From: CAZAPG01 sp964486935
Lineage (GTDB): Bacteria > Chloroflexota > Anaerolineae > 4572-78 > J111
NCBI GenBank assembly: GCA_964486935.1
Contig: CAZAPG010000005.1
Coordinates: 166,944-230,943 of the forward strand
Direction: 5' to 3'
Length of the DNA: 64,000 nucleotides
Below are positions 39,605 to 46,874 of this stretch, piece after piece (within the stretch, counting starts at the first letter, position 1; each line of letters starts with the position of its first letter). The notes below the pieces were generated by a model. It was not told the DNA's origin. It saw only the letters and a list, made by a program, of their open reading frames with translations, and did no database searches. The translations under genes and the position numbers were made by a program.

Positions 39605-39844
39605 TTAAACCGCGCGGCTAATGCGCACTCGCCAATCGACCGGGCCTTGCTCCAGATACTCCCAGTTGAACTGTCCCTCATACTCAAACCGAAACTGGTA
39701 ATAGAGCGGCTTGGGGTCGTGGTCATTAACCAAAATAAAGGACTCGCCGGGTTGCAGTTTTGCAAAGGTGGTGAAAATCAGCGGATGGCGCTGCGGCGGC
39801 GGCAGTTGGCTTACATCAAGGGTGGTTTCTGTTTTTTGTTGCAT
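39605..39844 (-). CDS. DUF2249-domain protein
   Basis: A 79-residue protein matching DUF2249: LDVSQLPPPQRHPLIF at the front, LVNDHDPKPLYYQF in the middle and a C-terminal W.V.I strand. DUF2249 proteins recur with denitrification and NO-responsive genes, but their biochemical role is not established. It is directly under the class II operator at 39958-39973. Confidence 0.85.
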   Translation of the reverse strand: MQQKTETTLDVSQLPPPQRHPLIFTTFAKLQPGESFILVNDHDPKPLYYQFRFEYEGQFNWEYLEQGPVDWRVRISRAV

Positions 39845-39880
39845 TGAAAAACTCCTTTTTTATGCTTTTAATGGCAGAAA

Positions 39881-39908
39881 GTGGCGCGTATTGCGTAGCG
39901 CGTTTGGC
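39881..39908. repeat. Heptamer tandem repeat in the DUF2249 leader
   Basis: Four units, GTGGCGC, GTATTGC, GTAGCGC, GTTTGGC, lie between the -10 at 39931 and the ATG at 39844. Confidence 0.7.
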
Positions 39909-39930
39909 CTGTAAATAACAGGGTGTTGCT

Positions 39931-39973
39931 ACTATAACAAGCGCAGCCGCAACTATATGCGACTTTTGTCTCA
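39931..39973 (-). promoter_or_regulatory. Crp/Fnr-type class II promoter, site 5 (DUF2249-cupin)
   Basis: TGCGACTTTTGTCTCA (39958-39973) lies 21 nt from TATAGT (39931-39936, minus strand), the best -10 of the five. The second regulator gene begins on the other side, 119 nt away. Confidence 0.8.
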
Positions 39974-40091
39974 AACTCTTTGTGTCAGCAGGCAAACGTG
40001 GGGCTGGGAGGCGGCAAAGTTGATTAAAGGCGCGGCTCAGGCAGGTTTGACAGCGACTTCTTATGGGGGGATAATTCTACCGGAGGAGATT

Positions 40092-40775
40092 GTGACCATC
40101 CCGATTATTGTTGACGATTATGCAAAATCGCTGCTTAAATCTGTGCCCTATTTCAGGGCGCTGGATGAGACGGCCATTAAGGCTGTAGCCCAGGAGGTCA
40201 TAGTGCGTGATTATCCGGGCGGGGCGTTAATTTTTTTAGAGGGCGACCCGGATGCCGGGCTGCATCTGGTAGCCAAAGGGTTGTGCAAAGTATATCGCCT
40301 CTCCGAAGCGGGCCGCGAGCATGTGCTGGCTACGCTGGGGCCGGGCGACTCTTGCAACGAGGTGCCGGTGGTTGATGGCGGCCCCAATCCGGCCAACTTT
40401 GCCGCCATCGAGGACTCAACGGTGTGGGTTATTTCGTCGGAAGCCCTGACCCGCCTGCGCCAGCAATACCCGGTCCTTAACGATATCATCATCAAAAACC
40501 TGGCTATGCGCTGCCGCCAGTTGGTGCAGCGGGTCTATAATCTATCCTTTTTATCGGTAACAGGCCGGCTGGCGGCCTTTTTAGTCAAGCAAACGGATGA
40601 AAACAACCAGTTGAGCCGCCGGCGCTGGACGCAGGATGAAATTGCCGCCCACCTGGGCACCGTGCGCGAGATGGTGGGCCGCGCCTTCAGAGAGTTGCAA
40701 CAGGCCGAACTCATCGCCATCGACCGCCACCGGATTGAAATTTTGGATGTAGAGGGGCTGAAGGAGTTAACCTGA
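40092..40775 (+). CDS. Crp/Fnr-family transcriptional regulator (paralogue 2)
   Basis: 227 residues, the same length as and clearly homologous to the regulator at 38545. The recognition helix GTVREMVGRAF is nearly identical, so both probably read the same TGTGA-type operator. The sensor domains differ more, which suggests different signals. The start is GTG 40092, as GGAGGAG lies just upstream; the ATG at 39957 would begin inside the operator. Its last 9 nt overlap the end of the convergent gene. Confidence 0.9.
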   Translation: MTIPIIVDDYAKSLLKSVPYFRALDETAIKAVAQEVIVRDYPGGALIFLEGDPDAGLHLVAKGLCKVYRLSEAGREHVLATLGPGDSCNEVPVVDGGPNPANFAAIEDSTVWVISSEALTRLRQQYPVLNDIIIKNLAMRCRQLVQRVYNLSFLSVTGRLAAFLVKQTDENNQLSRRRWTQDEIAAHLGTVREMVGRAFRELQQAELIAIDRHRIEILDVEGLKELT

Positions 40776-41543
40776 CGCCATAATTGTTTTGGCAATGGCC
40801 TGCCCCAACAACTGCCCATCGGGGCTAACCGAGTTAGACAAATCTCTGGGGACTCTAAAGTTGGGCTTGGCCTCGAGGTGCAAGGCCGGGATGCCCAGCT
40901 CGCCGGCCTCAATCAAAGAGATAGTTTTGGTGGCCGGCAACTGCAATTTCCCCTTAACAGTTTCGCCGCCCGGCTGAATAATCAACGCATTGCTGCGCCG
41001 CGCTACGGTTTGCATCCCCAGGCTAAAGCGATGCTCCAGGGCCTGGCTCAACGTCCGCCCAAATTCAACCGGACGCCCCAGCCTGTTGCTGCCCGCGCTC
41101 ACCTCCAAATCAAAATGACGTCTGGCCCCCATCGCATGACATTCAAGCAGCAGGTGGCTCTTTTGGCTCAAAACTTCCCGGCAATAGGGGCTATCGGCTA
41201 CTTTGTTAGGGTCATGGGTGGTGGGATGCGTCATCACCACCAGCTTGCAGGGGACATTGCGCATTTTTAGCTGCGAGAAGGCCACCAGCGCAAACGAGGC
41301 CACATTATCATCGGCTTTGCGGTCTTTGATATTGCCGTGCTCGTCCAGTCGCCGGTCGCAAATGCGGTGCACCCCTACGGCTGCCTGATGCGGCACCCCC
41401 AAAACCACCTTAAACGGCGGCTGGCCGTGGGTCAGCACAATCAACTGGTCTCGGGCAATCAGCAAACTTTCTAAAATTGGGTGCGGAACCCGTTCCCAGG
41501 TGTGCCATAAGCGCTCATGCTGGTTCAAACGCTGGATCATCAC
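40767..41543 (-). CDS. Hypothetical protein, possibly N-formylglutamate amidohydrolase-like
   Basis: 258 residues. HxxMG and acidic patches (ECHAMGARRHFDLEVSAGS, GRPVEFGRTLSQALEHR) recall the zinc-peptidase-like N-formylglutamate amidohydrolase fold, but I cannot confirm the catalytic set. No signal peptide or membrane span. The 3' end overlaps the convergent Crp/Fnr gene by 9 nt. Confidence 0.55.
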   Translation of the reverse strand: MMIQRLNQHERLWHTWERVPHPILESLLIARDQLIVLTHGQPPFKVVLGVPHQAAVGVHRICDRRLDEHGNIKDRKADDNVASFALVAFSQLKMRNVPCKLVVMTHPTTHDPNKVADSPYCREVLSQKSHLLLECHAMGARRHFDLEVSAGSNRLGRPVEFGRTLSQALEHRFSLGMQTVARRSNALIIQPGGETVKGKLQLPATKTISLIEAGELGIPALHLEAKPNFRVPRDLSNSVSPDGQLLGQAIAKTIMASG

Positions 41544-41596
41544 GCTGGCATAATCGTTGTTAATAATTGTTTTCCTCTTTTCAAAAAGCTCAGATA

Positions 41597-42433
41597 TTAT
41601 TGGCCCTGTAGTTTTTGCTGTAAAAAGTCAATGCTCTCAGCCACCTGCGCTTCGGTCAGGCTGTGTAAAATCAAGGGGCCATCAAATTTGGCGGCGCGTA
41701 GCAGGGCCAGATAATGGTCGTAATCCAGCAGCCCGGCGCCGGCAGCCAGTTGACCGGCCTCGCCATCTCGCTTCAAATCTTTGGCGTGGGCAATAACAAT
41801 ATCGCTGCCCAGCAGGTCAAACGCCTCATCGAGTATCGCTTGCATGCGGGGTAACTGCCCGGCATGGAACAGGTTGGCCCCATCCATCACAATTTTCAGG
41901 TGCGGCGATTGCATCTCGGCCAGCAGTTGGCGCGCCTTGCGGGCAGAATCGACCACGTTGGATACTTCCGGCTCAATGGCCAGGGTGACGCCATGCGCCT
42001 GGGCTATTTGCAAGGCCGCGGCCATCGAGTCAACCAAATCTTGCCAGGCCGCCGGCGAGTCGTTATCCGGGTGGCGACGCCACATATTTTCCGGGTCTCG
42101 GCTGCCGGTGCAGAGGGTAATCACCCCGGTTCCCATTGGCTGGCAGGCGGCGGCCAGAACGGCCAGCCGGCGCAGGCCATCGCGCCGCTGCTGCGGGTCG
42201 GGGTGAATCATGTTGAACGTGCCCGATACCGCGGCCATGGTTATCTCCCGCGCCGACAGTTCGCGGTGAATGGTTTGGGCCAGTTGGGGGTCAATTTCAG
42301 CCGGCAGCGAGGGCAACCCGGCGCAAACCATATTAAATTGCACGCAGGTCAGGCCGCAAGCCTTAACCGCATCCAGAACCTGGGCCAGGCTGGGCCGGGC
42401 AAAGGTTTTGGCAAAAATACCGAGTTGCATCAC
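41597..42433 (-). CDS. Sugar phosphate isomerase/epimerase-type TIM-barrel protein
   Basis: 278 residues of the xylose-isomerase-like TIM barrel family. Metal-ligand regions are visible: LAIEPEVSN (Glu), KIVMDGANLFHAGQ (Asp, His) and IVIAHAKDLKRDG (His, Asp). It overlaps the upstream oxidoreductase by ATGA, so the pair works on the same sugar or inositol-type substrate. Confidence 0.85.
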   Translation of the reverse strand: MMQLGIFAKTFARPSLAQVLDAVKACGLTCVQFNMVCAGLPSLPAEIDPQLAQTIHRELSAREITMAAVSGTFNMIHPDPQQRRDGLRRLAVLAAACQPMGTGVITLCTGSRDPENMWRRHPDNDSPAAWQDLVDSMAAALQIAQAHGVTLAIEPEVSNVVDSARKARQLLAEMQSPHLKIVMDGANLFHAGQLPRMQAILDEAFDLLGSDIVIAHAKDLKRDGEAGQLAAGAGLLDYDHYLALLRAAKFDGPLILHSLTEAQVAESIDFLQQKLQGQ

Positions 42434-43509
42434 ACGCCCCCGGCGGCATCGGCCAGCCGCACCCGCCGGCCGCTTTCGGCGGAACGGACCAGGGCGACCA
42501 TGGCCCGCATGGCCGCGGTTCCGTCATCAACGTTGGCCCCCACCATTGTGTGGCCGTGTAAAATGGCGTCGGCAAAGCCCTCAATTTGCAGCTTGTAGGT
42601 GTAGGCATCCTCACCCAGAGGCCGGTGGTAGCAATTGTCCTTCATGGAAAAGCATTCCACCTGGCCGGCTTTGTGAAACCAGGGCAGGTACAGCCGGCCA
42701 TTGACGCTGCCGTGTTCGCCGTAAACGCGAAAACCCTCTTCAAAATCGCCGCGCACGGTAATGGTCAAATCCAGATGGCCGGCGCTGCCGTTGGCAAATT
42801 CCACGGCGGCAAACCAGCAGTATGCGCCAAATTTTTCAACCCGTTGGGCCTGCACGCTGATAATTTCGCCGCCCAAAAAGCGGGCCATATCGACCAGGTG
42901 GCTGCCGTGGGTCAGCATGAAATAGCGGCGCTTATCGGCTTTGGGGTTTTCGCCGGGGCGTTTGGCCCGGCTGCTGGTGATGGGTAACGGCTGCAAGTTA
43001 TCGGTCATAGTGTAGCGGTGGGCCGAATCGCAGTACCAGGCTTTTAGCGCCATTAGCTCACCGATTTCTTCCCGAATGAAGCGGCGGGCAAACATAACGC
43101 CGGGGTCAAACCGCCGATTGGTGCCCACTTGCAGCGCCAGCCCGCTTTGATGCACCTGTTGGCGCAGGATTTCGCACTCTTCAACAGTCAGGCCCAGCGG
43201 TTTTTCTACCAGCACGTGCTTGCCGGCGGCAATGGCCTTGAGCGAGAGGGGCACGTGAAACTGGTCGGCGGTGGCAATGATAACGGCCTCAACCTGGGGG
43301 TCGGCCAGCATGTCGTCAAAATTATAGTAGCGCGCTTGCGGCTGGTGCATGGCCGACATTCTGTCAACCAAATCTTCGGCCAGGTCGCAAATGGCGTACA
43401 GGTGGGCGTTGCGGGCCTTGCGGCAGGCATCAAAGTGGGCAAACTGAGAGATAGGCCCGCAGCCCAGCACGCCAATGTTAAGCAGCCGCGCTTCTTTGGA
43501 AATTGTCAT
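42430..43509 (-). CDS. Gfo/Idh/MocA-family oxidoreductase
   Basis: About 359 residues. An N-terminal NAD(P)-binding Rossmann domain (GVLGCGPISQFAHFDAC) with the EKPLG motif (HVLVEKPLGLT), then the family's C-terminal alpha/beta domain. These enzymes oxidise or epimerise sugars, inositols and amino sugars. The start is ATG 43509, where GGAG and the conserved sequence begin; the longer open frame overlaps the upstream methyltransferase gene. Coupled to the isomerase downstream. Confidence 0.87.
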   Translation of the reverse strand: MTISKEARLLNIGVLGCGPISQFAHFDACRKARNAHLYAICDLAEDLVDRMSAMHQPQARYYNFDDMLADPQVEAVIIATADQFHVPLSLKAIAAGKHVLVEKPLGLTVEECEILRQQVHQSGLALQVGTNRRFDPGVMFARRFIREEIGELMALKAWYCDSAHRYTMTDNLQPLPITSSRAKRPGENPKADKRRYFMLTHGSHLVDMARFLGGEIISVQAQRVEKFGAYCWFAAVEFANGSAGHLDLTITVRGDFEEGFRVYGEHGSVNGRLYLPWFHKAGQVECFSMKDNCYHRPLGEDAYTYKLQIEGFADAILHGHTMVGANVDDGTAAMRAMVALVRSAESGRRVRLADAAGGV

Positions 43510-43519
43510 AAATGCTCCG

Positions 43520-44143
43520 CTATTTGTCGGGCGGCGTGTAGCGATATCCCGGCAGCGGGATGAGCCGGGGCACCTGCCGCCGGTAGGCTTCGTAATCAGC
43601 GCCAAATTCGGCTACCAGCCGGCGCTCTTCGTACATGGAGCCAAGGTAAAAATAAAGGGTGAACAAAATAAAGGTGGTCAACAGGTTGACAGTCATCACC
43701 GGCGTCAGCCAGATAAAGGCCAGGCTAAAGGTGTACAGCGGGTGGCGCACCCAGGCGTAAAAACCGCTCAGGTTCAGGCGGCTGTTTTGGGCAGGCGCTT
43801 TATCGACCAGTTGGGCCAGGCCCAAAAAATGGAGCGCCCCCGTTTGCAACAGCGATACGCCGGCGGCCAGCAGCGCCAGTAACTGTCCGCCCACCATCAG
43901 CCAGCGCCACGGCGAAGGCGCTACATACAGCACCCGGTCGGGCAGCCAGGCCAGCAGCGCCAGCATGGGCAGCAGCGTTACCGCCGCAAAAATATTGTAG
44001 GCCAGCCGATACCAGCGCTCGCCTGTGGAGCCAAATGTTTGCCGCATCCACCCCTTTACGGCGCTTCCGGCCAGCCAGCTATGCGCCACGGCGTAAGCAG
44101 CAAAGTAAATGATTAAAATCAGGCTGCTGATGAAAAGATACAT
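43520..44143 (-). CDS. Isoprenylcysteine methyltransferase/NnrU-type membrane methyltransferase
   Basis: 207 residues and five to six spans. The C-terminal motif set GFYAWVRHPLYT, then EERRLVAEFGADYEAYRRQVPRLIP, matches the ICMT/phospholipid methyltransferase-like family that includes NnrU. It may methylate a lipid or quinone-related substrate in the membrane. It abuts the hydrolase gene upstream by one base. Confidence 0.8.
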   Translation of the reverse strand: MYLFISSLILIIYFAAYAVAHSWLAGSAVKGWMRQTFGSTGERWYRLAYNIFAAVTLLPMLALLAWLPDRVLYVAPSPWRWLMVGGQLLALLAAGVSLLQTGALHFLGLAQLVDKAPAQNSRLNLSGFYAWVRHPLYTFSLAFIWLTPVMTVNLLTTFILFTLYFYLGSMYEERRLVAEFGADYEAYRRQVPRLIPLPGYRYTPPDK

Positions 44144-44914
44144 TCACTCATCACGCTTCACGCCACCCTTTTCCCTCACCTGCTCCATAAAATCCACGGT
44201 TAGCTCGGCCACCTGCTCCAGCTCATCTTCCAGCAAAACCAGATGGGCGGAGTGCTCCATCCAGCGCAGCGCCTTGGTTTTTGAGCCGGCCCGCTTGTAA
44301 AGCAGCTCGACCCCCCGCAGGTCGATGTCGGTATCGTGCCGGCCCTGCACCACCAGTAACGGCGGCTCTAGCCGCGGCAGGCGGCGGTCAATTTCCCGTT
44401 GAAGCCTCATCAACTGGATTAACGCCGGCACCGGGTTGACCGGATATCCCTGCCAGTTCTGGTTCAGGGTGGCGATATTCTTTTTATTGACTTGCGGCAC
44501 CACCCGCCACAGCAGGCGGGCCAAAAAAGCAGAGCGGCGGGGAATACGCAGCGCCGGGCAGTAGGTTAGCAGGCCGGCCACTTTGGGATGCTGGCTGCCC
44601 ACGTAAATAGCCAGCAGCGCCCCCATCGACTCGCCGCCCACAAACACCTGTTCACAATCGGCGGCCAGCTCTTGATAGGCAGACTCCAACCCTGCCGCCC
44701 AATCCTGCCAGCGACAGCGGTTCATGACCTGCGGGGTAGCGCCATGGCCGGGCAGCAGCGGGCCGGCCACCGTGTACCCTTGCTCATGCAGGCGGCGGGC
44801 CAGCAAGCGCACCTCGGCGGTAGTCGCCGTATAACCGTGACAAAGCAGTACCCCAACCGGGCCGGCCTTCCAAAAAAAGGAGCCGCCCGGCAAATGGTGG
44901 TTGTGAAGCGTCAT
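44144..44914 (-). CDS. Alpha/beta hydrolase (carboxylesterase/monoacylglycerol lipase-like)
   Basis: About 256 residues. Nucleophile elbow GGESMGAL (GxSxG), oxyanion region LLCHGYTATTAEV, a likely acid in QGRHDTDID and His in MEHSAHLV. This resembles thermophilic esterase Est30 and monoacylglycerol lipases, so short acyl esters or lipids are likely substrates. The start is uncertain: ATG 44914 is preferred, ATG 44950 is possible. Confidence 0.85.
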   Translation of the reverse strand: MTLHNHHLPGGSFFWKAGPVGVLLCHGYTATTAEVRLLARRLHEQGYTVAGPLLPGHGATPQVMNRCRWQDWAAGLESAYQELAADCEQVFVGGESMGALLAIYVGSQHPKVAGLLTYCPALRIPRRSAFLARLLWRVVPQVNKKNIATLNQNWQGYPVNPVPALIQLMRLQREIDRRLPRLEPPLLVVQGRHDTDIDLRGVELLYKRAGSKTKALRWMEHSAHLVLLEDELEQVAELTVDFMEQVREKGGVKRDE

Positions 44915-44975
44915 TTGGCGCAGTCCAAAAATAAAAATAAAGGCGAACATATTTTATGCCCGCCTTAAGGTCACG

Positions 44976-46292
44976 TCAAGCCGCAGAATAGGGAGGCTTG
45001 TTTTTTGCAGTCGCAGGGAGAATCTCTTTGCCGGTAATCAACCTGGCCCCCCGATTCCAGGTTAGATAATTCCAGGCCCATTGATAAATGACCAGCAGTT
45101 TGTTGCTAAAGCCAATTAAATACCAGATGTGGATAAAGACCCAGGCCAGCCAGGCCAAAAATCCATTAAACTTAAAGCGGCCAATGTGGGCCACCGCCGC
45201 ATTGCGGCCAATCACCGCCAGGCTGCCTTTGTCAGAATATCTAAATGGCGGCACGGTTTCACCCTTGAGCCGGCGCTCAATCAGATTAGCCACGTACTGC
45301 CCTTGTTGCATCGCTACCGGGGCCACCCCGGGCAGAGGCTTGCCATTTTGGTGGGCAAAGTGAGCCAGGTCGCCAATGACAAAAATATTAGGGTGGCCCG
45401 CCAGCGATAAATCAGGCTCAACCACAACGCGCCCGGCCCGGTCGGTCTCGGCGCCGGTACGCCCGGCCAGCGCCCTGCCCAATCCCGAAGCCTGCATGCC
45501 GGCGGCCCACAACACCGTTTGAGCTTTAATTTCAGCAAGCTGGCCGCCGCTTTTGGTGGCAACGGCGCCATTTTCAATACTCGTCACCAGAGTATTGGTT
45601 TTGACTGTTACCCCCAGCCGGGTCAATACGCGCAACGCCTTGGTTGACAACTCTGGCGGGTAAGGCAGCAATATTCGCTCAACGCCTTCCAGCAGAATTA
45701 TTTCCGCTTCGGCGGGATTGATGTGGCGAAACTCATTTTTTAACGTGTTGCGAGATAGCTCGGCCAGCGCGCCGGCCAGTTCCACGCCGGTGGGTCCGCC
45801 GCCCACCACCACAAAGGTGAGCCAGGCGCGTCGCTTTTTGGGGTCGGGTTCGCGCTCGGCGGCTTCAAAAGCCAGCAAAATCCGCCGGCGCATCTCCAGC
45901 GCATCTTCAACGGTTTTCAGGCCGGGAGCGGCTTCGGCCCAGGCATCGTTGCCAAAATAGTGATGGCTGGAGCCGGTTGCCACCACCAGCGAGTCGTAAC
46001 TTACGGCTCCATCGCGCAGCACAACTTCTTGCTGCCGGGGGTCAATCTCAACCACCTCGGCGGTTATCACCGAGATATTTTTGTATTTTCCCACAACAGC
46101 GCGCAGGGGGTAGGCAATATCGCCGGGCGACAACCCCCCCGTAGCCACCTGATACAGCAGTGGCTGAAACAGGTGAAAATTTCGTTTATCAATCAGCGTA
46201 ATGTCAACCGCCGCCTCTTTTAAAGCTTTGGCCGCATACAGGCCGCCAAATCCGCCGCCGATAATCACGACATGATGTTTGTTTGTGGCCAT
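44976..46292 (-). CDS. ndh: Type II NADH:quinone oxidoreductase (NDH-2)
   Basis: About 438 residues. FAD-binding VVIIGGGFGGLYAAK at the N-terminus, NADH-binding VVVGGGPTGVELAGAL, the flavin motif NIFVIGDLAHF and a quinone-site APVAMQQG segment. The hydrophobic C-terminal helices attach it to the membrane. It oxidises NADH without proton pumping. AGGGGG precedes the ATG at 46292. It is co-transcribed with doxX behind a Rex-like operator. Confidence 0.92.
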   Translation of the reverse strand: MATNKHHVVIIGGGFGGLYAAKALKEAAVDITLIDKRNFHLFQPLLYQVATGGLSPGDIAYPLRAVVGKYKNISVITAEVVEIDPRQQEVVLRDGAVSYDSLVVATGSSHHYFGNDAWAEAAPGLKTVEDALEMRRRILLAFEAAEREPDPKKRRAWLTFVVVGGGPTGVELAGALAELSRNTLKNEFRHINPAEAEIILLEGVERILLPYPPELSTKALRVLTRLGVTVKTNTLVTSIENGAVATKSGGQLAEIKAQTVLWAAGMQASGLGRALAGRTGAETDRAGRVVVEPDLSLAGHPNIFVIGDLAHFAHQNGKPLPGVAPVAMQQGQYVANLIERRLKGETVPPFRYSDKGSLAVIGRNAAVAHIGRFKFNGFLAWLAWVFIHIWYLIGFSNKLLVIYQWAWNYLTWNRGARLITGKEILPATAKNKPPYSAA

Positions 46293-46311
46293 AATGAGTC
46301 CCCCTTGCCCT

Positions 46312-46788
46312 TTACTGCGCCGGTTCCGGCTCAAGCCGTCCCCCACGAACGGTTCCCCCCAGTACCAGCCCGGCGCCAATGAGCACCAGATTTTTTATAA
46401 TGTACTGGCCCTCCAGAGTCAGGGCAAACGGAAACGAGGTCCAGACCGTGTGGGGCAGCACTACCAGGGGCAGGGCGGTGCCGGGCATTTGCAGAAACAG
46501 CAGCAGCAAGGTGAGCCGCATAAATATGCCAAATATCAGCCCCAGGCCAATGAGCATTTCCCATACGGCCAGCACGTAAATAAACCAATCCGGGTTTACA
46601 AAATAGATGGTGTTCCGAACCAAATCCTCGGCGGGGCTGAGGCCGGGCACTAATTTGAGCGCCCCAAACCAAAAGAAAACAGCCCCTAGCCCTATCCGCA
46701 TAATTATCAATCCGTAGCGGGCCATCCAACCGGTAATCATCCGGTCCAACCGGTCAAATTGAAATTTTGCTGCTCTGTAAGTCAACAT
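46312..46788 (-). CDS. DoxX-family membrane protein
   Basis: 158 residues with four spans. IIMRIGLGAVFFWFGALKL and WFIYVLAVWEMLIGLGLIFG match DoxX/DoxD-like proteins, which are membrane components of quinone-linked redox systems. It lies 19 nt upstream of ndh in the same operon, so a role beside NDH-2 in quinone redox balance is likely. Confidence 0.85.
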   Translation of the reverse strand: MLTYRAAKFQFDRLDRMITGWMARYGLIIMRIGLGAVFFWFGALKLVPGLSPAEDLVRNTIYFVNPDWFIYVLAVWEMLIGLGLIFGIFMRLTLLLLFLQMPGTALPLVVLPHTVWTSFPFALTLEGQYIIKNLVLIGAGLVLGGTVRGGRLEPEPAQ

Positions 46789-46806
46789 AATTTGTTGGTC
46801 CTTTAG

Positions 46807-46824
46807 TTGTGTAAATTTTCACAA
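46807..46824. promoter_or_regulatory. Rex-like operator upstream of doxX-ndh
   Basis: Reverse strand TTGTGAAAATTTACACAA matches the Rex consensus TTGTGAAnnnnTTCACAA with one mismatch. It lies 18 nt before the doxX start, downstream of the likely promoter, fitting repression. Rex senses NADH/NAD+, and ndh is a classical target. No rex gene is in the window. Confidence 0.6.
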
Positions 46825-46874
46825 ATAGTTTATCTGACAATAATTAATTTAATATTAGAAATATTAAAGTTACT

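Noticed and set aside
39957..40091. Longer start (ATG 39957) for the second Crp/Fnr regulator
   Set aside because: It lies inside the operator; GTG 40092 has GGAGGAG and gives the same 227-residue length as the paralogue.
43520..44143. Calling this gene nnrU outright
   Set aside because: It shares the family motifs but sits beside sugar-metabolism genes; the broader methyltransferase family fits equally well.
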